Source of the DNA: Thiotrichaceae bacterium UBA973
Lineage (GTDB): Bacteria > Pseudomonadota > Gammaproteobacteria > Eutrophobiales > Eutrophobiaceae
Length of the DNA stretch: 64,000 nt
Assembly: GCA_002292815.1 (NCBI GenBank)
Contig: DBBX01000019.1
Span: 124,001-188,000, forward strand
Reading direction: 5' to 3'
Of the stretch, positions 17,886-25,622 are shown in pieces. Made by a program: the position numbers and the translations under genes. Under the pieces are notes generated by a model. That model saw nothing but the letters and a program-made list of their open reading frames with translations. It made no database searches and was not told the origin of the DNA. Within the stretch, counting starts at the first letter, position 1. Every line of letters starts with the position of its first letter.

Positions 17886-18620
17886 ATGTTAAGGATATTT
17901 CTATTAACCGGACTCACTTTGTGGGTTTATTCAGCAGTTGCTGGAGGTGCTCTGACCCGAGTGGGGTATGCCTATGACAGCAATACTAATCAATTACTCT
18001 ATACCGAAAGTCATCATGAGAGATACAGCGACGGGGTGTTACAGCGCTCAGAAGTGATTTACAAGGATCCGACGGAAAATATTTTTGCTAGTAAGATTGC
18101 AGATTTTAGTAATAGTCAATTTATGCCAGAGTTTGCATTGGAAAATACCCGAACGGGGCATGAAGAAAAAACACGTTTCATAGAAAATAAATATGAAGTC
18201 ATCTATAGCGAATCAAAAAATAAAACTCAAAAAGAATCACAAATAAAATATAAAGATGGTGCGATTAGTGATGCTGGTTTTGACAATTTTATTATTGAGC
18301 ATTGGGACCAAATTATTGCCGGTAAGAAATTCAAACGCGACTTTCTTGTGCCGAGCATGCAGGATTTTTTAAGTTTCAGGATATATCAAGATGCTGTGGT
18401 GGAGAAAGAAGGGCAATCATTGCGGTTAATTAATATTGAGCCAGACAGTTTGTTTGTGCGCGTTTTTGCAGGGACATTGAAACTTTACTATGACAGTGAC
18501 AAACCTGCTCTGCGAATTTTTGAAGGTGTTTCAAATATGCGTGATAGTAAAGGCGATAATTATAACGTGCTTATAAAATATGAAGATGTTAAATCACAAA
18601 TTCTAAGTGTTAATGAATAG
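17886..18620 (+). CDS. Exported protein of unknown function in the lipid operon
   Basis: The 244-residue product has a typical signal peptide (MLRIFLLTGLTLWVYSAVAG, cleavage after Ala near residue 19) and no later membrane segment, so it is probably periplasmic. The mature part is rich in charged and aromatic residues and short strands (for example GVLQRSEVIYKDP and FARVFAGTLKLYY-like stretches near the C terminus). I do not recognise the family. It begins 5 bp after the preceding stop, so it is presumably co-transcribed and may bind or deliver a modified lipid; that is only inference. Confidence 0.75.
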   Translation: MLRIFLLTGLTLWVYSAVAGGALTRVGYAYDSNTNQLLYTESHHERYSDGVLQRSEVIYKDPTENIFASKIADFSNSQFMPEFALENTRTGHEEKTRFIENKYEVIYSESKNKTQKESQIKYKDGAISDAGFDNFIIEHWDQIIAGKKFKRDFLVPSMQDFLSFRIYQDAVVEKEGQSLRLINIEPDSLFVRVFAGTLKLYYDSDKPALRIFEGVSNMRDSKGDNYNVLIKYEDVKSQILSVNE

Positions 18621-18673
18621 GTATTTTGTTTTCAGTATATTTGCCATGCAATAGTTAGCGTTTAAAAATATAT

Positions 18674-19507
18674 ATGAAGCAAATAAACTTGATCATAGGG
18701 TGTGGGTATCTAGGTAGAAGTTTACTTGGGCTTTTACGTGGCGAAAGAAACTATGTCGTAAATAGATCAGGGCAGCATAACCCTGTCAATGCAGCTGATG
18801 ATAATCACCAACTCATTTTTAATATTAATGATAAACATGCCTGGCATAATATAGATGCGCTTGCTGAAAAAAGTAGCATTAGACTTTATTTTATGGTGCC
18901 ACCGAGACAGATAGATGACACTATCTTTGCTGATTTTATTAAACGACTCAATCAACTCGATATAAAAAGATCAATTCTAGTTTCCTCAACGGTTGTTTAT
19001 GGAAATATTGATCGAATAGTTGATGCGGATAGTTTGGTAAAAATAGACAGTGAAAGAGCGGAACGACAATTCCAAGTAGAACAAGACTGGTTAGAAAACA
19101 TGAAAGCTGGAAATGTCATTCGATTAGCTGGCATCTATGGCCCTGATCGTATAATTGGATGCAGAGGAATCATTAATAATGAGCCAATTAATGGCGACCC
19201 CGATGGTTGGCTTAATTTGATTCATGTCGATGATGCGGCACAGCTAATAAAAACAATCAGTGAAATAGAACAGCCAGAACGTATTGAATTAGGCTGCGAT
19301 GGTAAGCCAATCAAACGCCGTGACTATTATTCATATTTAGCGGAACAACTAAATCAAACGCAACCCCTATTCTCTCTTGGCAGTGATGCACGTGGCACCG
19401 GTCGGAGATGTGATAATAGTATTACCATGTCACGTTCTGGTTGGCAGCCGTTGCATGTAGACTTTCGCAAAGCAGTTTCTAAGTTGATTAAACAGAGTGG
19501 AAATTAA
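18674..19507 (+). CDS. NAD(P)-dependent epimerase/SDR-like protein (YeeZ-like)
   Basis: The 277-residue protein starts with a Rossmann motif LIIGCGYLGRSLLGLL, in which GCGYLG takes the place of the usual GxxGxxG, as in E. coli YeeZ. Later it has the segment SSTVVYG and NVIRLAGIYGPDR, which correspond to the serine and GIYGP regions of extended SDRs. The Tyr-X-X-X-Lys pair is not clear, so activity is uncertain. A gap of 53 bp separates it from the lipid operon, and its end overlaps the next gene. Confidence 0.82.
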   Translation: MKQINLIIGCGYLGRSLLGLLRGERNYVVNRSGQHNPVNAADDNHQLIFNINDKHAWHNIDALAEKSSIRLYFMVPPRQIDDTIFADFIKRLNQLDIKRSILVSSTVVYGNIDRIVDADSLVKIDSERAERQFQVEQDWLENMKAGNVIRLAGIYGPDRIIGCRGIINNEPINGDPDGWLNLIHVDDAAQLIKTISEIEQPERIELGCDGKPIKRRDYYSYLAEQLNQTQPLFSLGSDARGTGRRCDNSITMSRSGWQPLHVDFRKAVSKLIKQSGN

Positions 19508-20225
19508 ACGTATACTTGTTTTTCAACACCTACGGATTGAACATCCGGGGGTGTTCCGCGAATTTTTTAAAGAGGATGATATCGATTCGACTATTGTAGA
19601 GCTTGATGAAGGTGAACTGATCCCCGATTTAAAAGACTACGATGCCTTGTGGGTGATGGGTGGTCCGATGGACGTATGGGAAGAAGTAGAGCATCCTTGG
19701 TTGATCGATGAAAAAGCAGCTATCCGAAAAGCCGTAAATGAATTGAAGATGCCTTATGTTGGTATTTGTCTCGGTCATCAATTATTAGCCGCTGCATTGG
19801 GTGCTGAAGTCGGGCCGGGCAGTCACCCGGAAGTTGGTGTCATGGCAATTCATAAGACGGACGCGGGTAAACAAAGCCTTTACTTGAAAAAGTTGCCGGA
19901 CAAGATGAATTGTTTGCAATGGCATGGTGCTGAAGTAAGGACCGTGCCAGCCGGTATGGACGTTTTGAGTTATTCAGATAAATGCGATATTCAATCCTTA
20001 TCGTTAGGAGCACAAGTGTTTACCATGCAATATCATCAAGAGATCACGGCTGCAACGGTGGCAGAATGGAGCACTATTCCAGCTTATAAAGACGCGCTGG
20101 AAAAAAGACTGGGTGAAGATGCTGTGAATAAACTGAGACAAGATACGTTAAAAAATATGGATGATTTTAATAAAACAGCCAGACAGTTGTACGAAAACTG
20201 GAAGGCAACGCTATTGGAATATTAA
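19497..20225 (+). CDS. Class I glutamine amidotransferase-like protein
   Basis: The 242-residue protein has the triad-type glutaminase pattern: Cys91 in VGICLGHQLLAAALGAEV, and a His/Glu pair in MQYHQEIT near residue 182. MGGPMDVWEE matches the oxyanion region. It is a stand-alone GATase domain of the GMP synthase-like group, with no synthase partner in the operon, so the amine acceptor is unknown. The start is a GTG at 19497, overlapping the end of the previous gene by 11 bases; no suitable ATG is near. DUF1289 follows 3 bp after the stop. Confidence 0.85.
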   Translation: MEIKRILVFQHLRIEHPGVFREFFKEDDIDSTIVELDEGELIPDLKDYDALWVMGGPMDVWEEVEHPWLIDEKAAIRKAVNELKMPYVGICLGHQLLAAALGAEVGPGSHPEVGVMAIHKTDAGKQSLYLKKLPDKMNCLQWHGAEVRTVPAGMDVLSYSDKCDIQSLSLGAQVFTMQYHQEITAATVAEWSTIPAYKDALEKRLGEDAVNKLRQDTLKNMDDFNKTARQLYENWKATLLEY

Positions 20226-20228
20226 GCC

Positions 20229-20414
20229 ATGACTGACACAAATGGTTTAGAATCGCCCTGTGTAAGAGATTGTTGTTTGAATGAGAACGATGTTTGTCTG
20301 GGTTGTTATCGAACAATTTCAGAGATCATCAGTTGGGGACAATCGAATAATGAAGAACGCAAAACCATCTTGTTAATGGCTAAACAAAGAGCCAATGAAA
20401 TCGGCAACAGTTAG
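20229..20414 (+). CDS. DUF1289 small cysteine-rich protein
   Basis: The 61-residue protein has the DUF1289 pattern SPCVRDCCLNENDVCLGCYRT with four or five cysteines in the first 35 residues, then a helical tail beginning EIISWGQ. The cysteines could bind zinc or an iron-sulfur cluster, but the role is not known. It starts 3 bp after the amidotransferase stop and is likely co-transcribed with it. Confidence 0.88.
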   Translation: MTDTNGLESPCVRDCCLNENDVCLGCYRTISEIISWGQSNNEERKTILLMAKQRANEIGNS

Positions 20415-20450
20415 ACCTCTCATTAAATAAGTAGTCAAGCTGGGTCACAT

Positions 20451-20655
20451 TGCATTCGTTTCCGCTTGGCATTATCCGCAGCAAAGTATCTGGAATATTA
20501 CAAAGGGCATTCACAAAATATTGTGGCTCGTCCAGAATATAAAATTGCCAGTCAATGCAATTCGAAATTTCCTCACGCATAAAGGCATCTTTGGTTTATT
20601 TGAAATTCAGTTTGATGGGAATAATAGACCAAGCAAGGTTCAACCTAAGTCTTGA
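20451..20655 (+). pseudogene. Frameshifted DUF2835 gene
   Basis: In one plus frame the DNA reads IRFRLALSAAKYLEYYKG and then NIVARPEY; in the next frame, after about 20535, it reads KLPVNAIRNFLTHKGIFG and LFEIQFDGNN, ending at a TGA at 20653-20655. Together these give the layout of DUF2835, a small (about 70-residue) gammaproteobacterial family: Y-x-x-YYKG, FPA-like, FLTHKGIFGLFEIQFD. No ATG, GTG or TTG precedes the first segment in frame. I infer a frameshift plus a lost start. The family name rests on remembered family patterns. Confidence 0.6.
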
Positions 20656-20766
20656 CCAACAAGACGAAGACAGTCTCCGCATCACCGGACACATCAATTA
20701 ACGCACGACATTGCATGTCGGTTACAACGGTGAAAATTGTTTGGTAACAGCTTGTTTGAAATTATA

Positions 20767-20793
20767 AGGGTGTCGATTAGTAATCGACACCCT
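20767..20793. terminator. Palindrome between DUF2835 remnant and purE
   Basis: A 12-bp stem, AGGGTGTCGATT pairing with AATCGACACCCT, encloses a 3-base loop. It lies between convergent genes (DUF1289 side and purE), so it may end transcription from either direction. No strong T-run follows. Confidence 0.6.
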
Positions 20794-20819
20794 GCTTCGC
20801 TTCGATAACTTTAAACGAT

Positions 20820-21329
20820 TTATTTTTTTAACGTCTTGTTTAAAGTCTTATCTTTGTTACGTGATTCGATAGCAAGGTCTTTTTTATATTCGATTAATTT
20901 ATCCATTAACTTTGCGTTGCTGGTTGCGAGTATCTCAACGGCTAATAGCCCGGCATTTTTACCCGCGCCAATGGCAACAGTTGCTACTGGAACGCCACCA
21001 GGCATTTGCACGATTGATAATAATGAATCCATGCCACTTAATGCTTCAGTTTTAACCGGGACACCAATGACGGGCAACGGTGTTTGGCTGGCAACCATGC
21101 CGGGCAAATGTGCCGCACCGCCAGCGCCAGCGATAATGACCTTTAAGCCTTTTTTATAAGCGTTTTTTGCATACCTGCCCATATCATCGGGTGTGCGATG
21201 TGCAGATACGACGTGTACTTCATGAGCAACTGAAAATTGTTCACAGATATCTGCTGCTGCTTTTAAGGTTGGCCAGTCTGAATCACTGCCCATGATAATG
21301 CCGACGAGTGGTTTAGTTTGCGCTTTCAT
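20820..21329 (-). CDS. purE: N5-carboxyaminoimidazole ribonucleotide mutase PurE
   Basis: PurE converts N5-CAIR made by PurK to CAIR in purine synthesis. The protein has the conserved start VGIIMGSDSDWPTL, then SAHRTPD with the catalytic histidine and GAGGAAHLPGMVA with the second one. I start it at the ATG at 21327-21329 (169 residues), which overlaps the purK stop in an ATGA arrangement; an upstream in-frame start would add eight residues inside purK. The C-terminal lysine-rich tail is slightly longer than usual. Confidence 0.96.
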   Translation of the reverse strand: MKAQTKPLVGIIMGSDSDWPTLKAAADICEQFSVAHEVHVVSAHRTPDDMGRYAKNAYKKGLKVIIAGAGGAAHLPGMVASQTPLPVIGVPVKTEALSGMDSLLSIVQMPGGVPVATVAIGAGKNAGLLAVEILATSNAKLMDKLIEYKKDLAIESRNKDKTLNKTLKK

Positions 21330-22513
21330 TTTTGTGCTCCGAAACGAATACATGATGCAGCCTTTGATGCTATTTGTTCAGCCTCATTAATATCTGAACC
21401 TAACGCGGTGATATGTCCCATCTTGCGTCCTATGTTTGTTGTTGTCTTTCCATATACATGAATATGGGCTCCCTTCACTGCCAGAGCTTGTTCTATTCCA
21501 ACCGGGTAGCCCGTGCCCTGCTCTTCGCCGAGCATGTTTATCATCACCGCTGCTGGCGCTATCATTTCAGTTGAACCGAGTGGTAAGCCGAGGATTGCCC
21601 TGACATGATTTTCAAACTGTGAACATTCACAAGCTTCAATCGTATAGTGTCCGGAATTATGTACCCTTGGCGCCATTTCGTTAAGAATAATCTTATTTTC
21701 TTTGGTGAGAAACATTTCGACGCCGATGCTGCCGACGCCATCGATAGTTGTTACGGCCTTGCGCGCCAGATCAATTGCTGCATTTGCGAGTGCATCATCA
21801 ATACGCGCAGGTGCTTTTACAATATGGCAGATGTGATCTTTCTGTACGGATTCAACAACGGGGTAGTTGACCATTTCGCCATTTGCCCCTCGCGTCACCA
21901 TTACTGCTAATTCACCCGCGAAATCACAAAAGCCTTCAACGTAGAGTTCACGGTTATCGCCATCCAGTTTTGCCCAGGCATCATCAATATCTGCTGCGCT
22001 CATTAAAGTGGCGTTGCCTTTTCCGTCATAGCCATTGCGTCTTGCTTTCAAGACCAGCGGCCAGCCAAGTTGTTCGGCTTGCTGCTTTATATCTTCTGGT
22101 GAGTCGATGGCCGCAAAGGGTGCAACCGCTATTCCGACATCGCTTAAGGCTCGCTTTTGAATTAATTTATCTTGTACCAGACTAATAGTTGTCGAGCTTG
22201 GATATAGTTGATGGCCCGCTTGCTCGAGGGCCTGCAAACTATTGGCATCGATAAATTCATTTTCCAGAGACACGACGTCTACTTTGTCTGCCAGATTGAG
22301 CAGATTGACGGGATCGTCCCAGTCGCCATATAAAATTTCTGCGGCGAGACTGGAGGATGGTGTGTTTTCTGTTCTTTCCAGAATGATTATCTGGCAGCCC
22401 AGAGCTATCGCGGGCAGCGCTGTCATTTTTGCCAGCTGACCACCACCAACGATTCCAATTCGATGTCCACTGGCAATATGCTTATTGCTGGTCTTGTTAA
22501 GAGTCTTTGCCAT
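21326..22513 (-). CDS. purK: N5-carboxyaminoimidazole ribonucleotide synthase PurK
   Basis: PurK is an ATP-grasp enzyme that carboxylates AIR with bicarbonate. The 395-residue protein has the N-terminal GIVGGGQLAKMT motif, the ATP-grasp core around PLVLKARRNGYDGKGN, and the metal-binding EMAPRVHNSGHYT block near the C terminus. Its stop overlaps purE by 4 bases, so the two are translationally coupled and act in sequence. An N-terminal extension of about 15 residues precedes the Rossmann motif. Confidence 0.96.
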   Translation of the reverse strand: MAKTLNKTSNKHIASGHRIGIVGGGQLAKMTALPAIALGCQIIILERTENTPSSSLAAEILYGDWDDPVNLLNLADKVDVVSLENEFIDANSLQALEQAGHQLYPSSTTISLVQDKLIQKRALSDVGIAVAPFAAIDSPEDIKQQAEQLGWPLVLKARRNGYDGKGNATLMSAADIDDAWAKLDGDNRELYVEGFCDFAGELAVMVTRGANGEMVNYPVVESVQKDHICHIVKAPARIDDALANAAIDLARKAVTTIDGVGSIGVEMFLTKENKIILNEMAPRVHNSGHYTIEACECSQFENHVRAILGLPLGSTEMIAPAAVMINMLGEEQGTGYPVGIEQALAVKGAHIHVYGKTTTNIGRKMGHITALGSDINEAEQIASKAASCIRFGAQK

Positions 22514-22677
22514 GCGTTTCCTTAATACACACCCGTAAAAAAGTCGGCGAATTTAGCACAATCTACGTAGTAAATCTGCAATTCTGTTGCTAGTAGCCAC
22601 GATAGCTGCATAGATTATCGCTTAGTACAGGGTCGTTATAGAGGTAAAAACGGTTCTAACTTGGTTCTTAGAGACCA

Positions 22678-22714
22678 GTTTATTGGTTTTTAACAACCAA
22701 ATTAACCAATAAAC
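22678..22714. promoter_or_regulatory. Inverted repeat upstream of the sigma-54 promoter (possible activator site)
   Basis: GTTTATTGGTT (22678-22688) and AACCAATAAAC (22704-22714) form a perfect 11-bp inverted repeat with a 15-bp spacer. Inside it TTGGTT (22683) and AACCAA (22695) form a nested repeat. It sits about 75-110 bp upstream of the -24 element, where enhancer-binding proteins of sigma-54 promoters usually bind. Confidence 0.5.
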
Positions 22715-22785
22715 GACGCTCAATAAATTCGGTAAAAAACAAATAAGTCATTGAATAAAAAGATAAAAATCATTTTTTTGCGAAA

Positions 22786-22803
22786 CTGGCACATGATCTG
22801 CAC
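22786..22803 (+). promoter_or_regulatory. Sigma-54 (RpoN) -24/-12 promoter for pqqA
   Basis: The sequence CTGGCACATGATCTGCACT (22786-22804) contains GG at 22788-22789 and GC at 22800-22801, exactly 10 bp apart, as in the consensus TGGCAC-N5-TTGCA. Transcription should start near 22813, about 50 bp before the first pqqA ATG. No competing sigma-70 pair is as good. Confidence 0.65.
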
Positions 22804-22844
22804 TATATAAGTTAAGAAAAAACTTTACACACTTAGAAATTTAG

Positions 22845-22943
22845 ACATAACACGAGGATACAACAATGAATTGGCAAACACCTGAATACAACGACATCCG
22901 TTTTGGTTTTGAAGTAACCATGTATATCAACAACAAATAAGAC
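22845..22943 (+). repeat. Direct repeat unit 1 (contains pqqA copy 1)
   Basis: This 99-bp unit (leader, ribosome site and pqqA) is repeated at 22966-23064 with a period of 121 bp. The two copies differ at only a couple of third-codon positions (TAT/TAC and AAA/AAG), which shows a recent duplication or strong constraint. Confidence 0.85.
22866..22940 (+). CDS. pqqA: PQQ precursor peptide PqqA, copy 1
   Basis: A 24-codon gene encodes MNWQTPEYNDIRFGFEVTMY followed by INNK. It has the PqqA hallmark Glu16-x-x-x-Tyr20 (EVTMY); the radical enzyme PqqE links these two residues to build the redox cofactor pyrroloquinoline quinone. The pattern P-x-(Y/F)-x-D-x-R-x-G-x-E-V-T-x-Y is shared with known PqqA peptides of 22-29 residues. 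A ribosome site (CGAGGA) precedes the ATG. No pqqB, C, D, E or F gene occurs in the window, so the rest of the pathway must be elsewhere. Confidence 0.9.
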   Translation: MNWQTPEYNDIRFGFEVTMYINNK

Positions 22944-22965
22944 CCTTTTTAATCTTATTTAACTA

Positions 22966-23064
22966 ACATAACACGAGGATACAACAATGAATTGGCAAAC
23001 ACCTGAATACAACGACATCCGTTTTGGTTTTGAAGTAACCATGTACATCAACAACAAGTAAGAC
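22966..23064 (+). repeat. Direct repeat unit 2 (contains pqqA copy 2)
   Basis: Second copy of the 99-bp leader-plus-pqqA unit, 121 bp downstream of the first. It is followed by a strong terminator, which the first copy lacks. Confidence 0.85.
22987..23061 (+). CDS. pqqA: PQQ precursor peptide PqqA, copy 2
   Basis: This 24-codon gene encodes the same peptide as copy 1, with only synonymous changes. The identical leader and ribosome site suggest both are translated at similar rates from one transcript. Doubling the precursor dose would help if the peptide, which is consumed stoichiometrically, limits PQQ output. The effect on PQQ level is inference. Confidence 0.9.
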   Translation: MNWQTPEYNDIRFGFEVTMYINNK

Positions 23065-23081
23065 TTCCTTCTCGGAAAAAT

Positions 23082-23110
23082 AAAAAAGGGACCGCAAGGT
23101 CCCTTTTTTA
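23082..23110 (+). terminator. Intrinsic terminator of the pqqA pair
   Basis: AAAAAAGGGACC pairs with GGTCCCTTTTTT around a GCAA tetraloop, followed by a T-rich tail. It closes the transcript shortly after the second pqqA copy, so the two genes probably form a short dedicated RNA of about 300 bases. Confidence 0.9.
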
Positions 23111-23433
23111 TTGTCTGATTTTTAATTCACTCAAATTAGACACAATTAATCTTCACTAATACAACAAATTACGCTAGCTATTTTTTCCTTAAAGAAGGCC
23201 TTATCTGCTCATTTGAATATCGTGTCTGGATTTGTCCTTATCGTTGAATTCAGTGATGTGGCAAGATAAAGGCTCTCGTTACAGTGCCTTCTCTTTTACG
23301 ACCAGTTCTCTTTCAGGGTCTGAGCGTATTGTTTTTCCAGTCTCTATCGGGATTGGCAGATTTCTCTTGTGATGGCAATGATTGTATCTGCAATTAAATT
23401 AAATATGGCAGGGTCGTTACCATCGATAATAAT
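23111..23433. other. Intergenic stretch without a recognised gene
   Basis: I find no convincing gene, RNA or repeat here. About 30 minus-strand codons around 23260-23380 look faintly coding (LPIPIETGKTIRSDPERELV), but without a start or a family match they are probably chance or a remnant. Confidence 0.5.
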
Positions 23434-23462
23434 ATCATTCCTGCCTTACCGGCAGGAATGAT
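23434..23462. repeat. REP-like palindrome downstream of dsbA
   Basis: ATCATTCCTGCC pairs perfectly with GGCAGGAATGAT across TTACC, a 12-bp stem with a 5-base loop. The sequence is typical of the short dispersed palindromes seen in many proteobacterial genomes. It may serve as a terminator for dsbA, though no strong T-run follows on the minus strand. Confidence 0.6.
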
Positions 23463-23480
23463 TCGTTTTTGTGCAAGCGG

Positions 23481-24107
23481 TTACTCGTTTGTTGTGCGCG
23501 CTCTTTCTTTATCTATGAGTTGATCAACAACCTTTAGTACATTCTCGAAACTACCGGCAGTGGAACCACTCACCATATATTTGCCATTAACAATGACGGC
23601 TGGGACACCTGTAAGCTTATAACGCTGTCCCATTATGTGAGCTTGCTTAACCTTGGTCATGACTTCATCAGATTCGTATGCCTTTGTGAATTCGCTCTTG
23701 TTGACACCATGTTTAACAAAGAATTTTTTGATTGAATCATCATCATGAATCTTTTTCTTTTGTTTGTGTATGGCATCAAATAATGACGTGTGGATGACAT
23801 CCAAAACACCTAATTTTTCCGCAGTAAAATAAGCCTTGGCATGAGGGATCCAGTTTTTGCGAAATATGCCCGGCATGCGTCTAAATTCTACATCATCAGG
23901 TTTGGTCTCTAGCCATTTGCTTATATGTGGCTCAAAGTCAAAACAGTGTGGGCAGGCATACCAGAACACTTCCACGACCTCTATCTTGTCTTCTGACTGG
24001 GTTGGTTGCGCTGGAGTGATGGTCATATAACCATCACCATCAGCGTATGTCTGGCCGCTAATCAGAATTAATAAGAAAAGCGAAAGGGTGGTAACTATTT
24101 TTTTCAT
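23481..24107 (-). CDS. dsbA: Thiol:disulfide interchange protein DsbA
   Basis: The 208-residue protein has an N-terminal signal peptide (cleavage after YA at residue 22) and a thioredoxin-fold DsbA domain. The active site CPHC is at residues 52-55, the cis-proline loop reads GVPAVIVNGKY, and a helical insert lies between. It oxidises cysteines of newly exported proteins in the periplasm and is reoxidised by DsbB. It follows the cytochrome c4 gene on the same strand, a common gammaproteobacterial pair with engB. Confidence 0.95.
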   Translation of the reverse strand: MKKIVTTLSLFLLILISGQTYADGDGYMTITPAQPTQSEDKIEVVEVFWYACPHCFDFEPHISKWLETKPDDVEFRRMPGIFRKNWIPHAKAYFTAEKLGVLDVIHTSLFDAIHKQKKKIHDDDSIKKFFVKHGVNKSEFTKAYESDEVMTKVKQAHIMGQRYKLTGVPAVIVNGKYMVSGSTAGSFENVLKVVDQLIDKERARTTNE

Positions 24108-24207
24108 GAAGATCCTTAAATATTGATTAAATTTCGGGCACGTTTAACTAAACCTTATAGGTATAGACACCTAAAATTGGGTTTTACTTCAGTTAAAGCA
24201 TGAATTT

Positions 24208-24813
24208 TTAATGCAGTCCCTGAATATATTGAGATACAGCCTCGATTTGGAGGTTAGTCATAGGGCCAGTAATGGTGCGCATCATATTGTTTGGGTCATT
24301 GCTGCGTTCTTCAGCCTTGAACATTTTCAGCTGGATAGCGGTATATTCAGAATGCTGTCCACGTAAGGCGGGATACAGGGCAGTTGGGTTGCCAGCACCA
24401 TTAGGCCCATGACAGGCCATACAGGCAGGAACACCCGTTGTGTAGTCTCCAGCGCGATAGATAAGCTCTCCTGTCTCAATTAACTCCGGTTTAGCAGAAC
24501 CCAGGGTCGTTTTTTGACTGGAAAAATAAGCACCGAGGTCCAGCATATCCTGATCGCTTAATGGCGCCACCATCGCCGTCATCTGGGCGTTAACACGATT
24601 CCCTTTTTTGAAATCATTTAACTGTTTAACAATATAAGATGCATGTTGTCCGGCCAGTTTTGGCCAAATCGGATTCACACTATTGCCATCGACACTATGA
24701 CAGGCAGCACAGGTTTGTGAGAGAGTCTTGCCATTTGCAGGATCACCCCCGACAGCATAAGTATTAGCAGAGGTGAGCATTAACAAACAAATAACAATTA
24801 AATAATTTTTCAT
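24208..24813 (-). CDS. Di-heme cytochrome c4
   Basis: With the ATG at 24811-24813 the protein has 201 residues, a clean signal peptide and AAAGGA ribosome site; an upstream in-frame start would add 18 non-signal residues. Two heme motifs, CAACH (35-39) and CMACH (131-135), show the duplicated class I cytochrome layout of c4, with methionine ligands in the QMTAMV and NNMMRT segments. Cytochrome c4 transfers electrons to cbb3-type oxidases at the periplasmic membrane face. It is divergent from engB. Confidence 0.93.
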   Translation of the reverse strand: MKNYLIVICLLMLTSANTYAVGGDPANGKTLSQTCAACHSVDGNSVNPIWPKLAGQHASYIVKQLNDFKKGNRVNAQMTAMVAPLSDQDMLDLGAYFSSQKTTLGSAKPELIETGELIYRAGDYTTGVPACMACHGPNGAGNPTALYPALRGQHSEYTAIQLKMFKAEERSNDPNNMMRTITGPMTNLQIEAVSQYIQGLH

Positions 24814-24987
24814 AATTCCAGATCCTTTAAAGACAACATATATGCCGGGTAGTGATAATAAACTCATAGTATGATTATTTCTCAGAACAAAGTCCTGACA
24901 ACGAAGGTTAATTCAAAATCTAATAATCTTCAAAAACATAAGCAAACTATTTTAACGGTTTAATAAAATTTAGCAGTTCACAGACAA

Positions 24988-25602
24988 ATGACTATAAAAA
25001 CAGAACAAATAATACCAAATGGTTGGTACAGCCGCTTTGAATTTATCATGGGTGTAGCTGAATTTAAGCAACTTCCAGAGGATAGCGGTGCTGAGGTTGC
25101 CTTCGCTGGACGATCGAATGTTGGAAAATCGAGTGCTTTAAATAAGATTACCAACCGGCGTTCCCTGGCTAGAACCAGTAAATCGCCTGGCAGAACCAGA
25201 GAATTAAACTATTTTGCCTATGATGACGCCACGCATATCGTTGATCTGCCGGGTTATGGCTATGCAAAGGTCGACGAAACTATGAGAAACGCCTGGGCAA
25301 AATTGCTCGAACGCTATTTGCGCGAGAGGCAATCTCTGAAAGGTGTGTTCTTGATCATGGATATTCGGCATCCAATGGGGAAGTTTGATCAAATAATGCT
25401 GGATTACTGCAGGAGCTGTGATTTGCCATTACATATTCTTTTGAACAAGTCAGATAAGTTATCTAAAAGTGCCGTAAATAAAACAACCATGGATATTCGT
25501 CGTGAACTGGCAGATATCAGTGGCAGCGTGCAACAGTTCTCTGCTTTAAAGGGTGTGGGCTTAGATGAGGCTCGTCAAAAACTCGCTGATTGGTTGTTTT
25601 AG
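24988..25602 (+). CDS. engB: Ribosome biogenesis GTPase EngB (YihA/YsxC)
   Basis: The 204-residue GTPase has G1 AGRSNVGKSS (residues 40-49), G3 DLPGYG and G4 NKSD, the pattern of EngB. It helps assemble the large ribosomal subunit. The length and the start IIPNGWYSRFEFIMGVAEF fit family members. The gene diverges from cytochrome c4; in many gammaproteobacteria these two and dsbA are neighbours. Confidence 0.95.
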   Translation: MTIKTEQIIPNGWYSRFEFIMGVAEFKQLPEDSGAEVAFAGRSNVGKSSALNKITNRRSLARTSKSPGRTRELNYFAYDDATHIVDLPGYGYAKVDETMRNAWAKLLERYLRERQSLKGVFLIMDIRHPMGKFDQIMLDYCRSCDLPLHILLNKSDKLSKSAVNKTTMDIRRELADISGSVQQFSALKGVGLDEARQKLADWLF

Positions 25603-25622
25603 GTGTGGTTTTTTATCAGCAT

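Noticed and set aside
20380..20580. Minus-strand open frame of 66 codons
   Set aside because: It is antisense to the DUF1289 end and DUF2835 remnant, and has no family features.
23260..23380. About 30 coding-like minus-strand codons downstream of dsbA
   Set aside because: No start codon, no family match, and too short to separate from chance.
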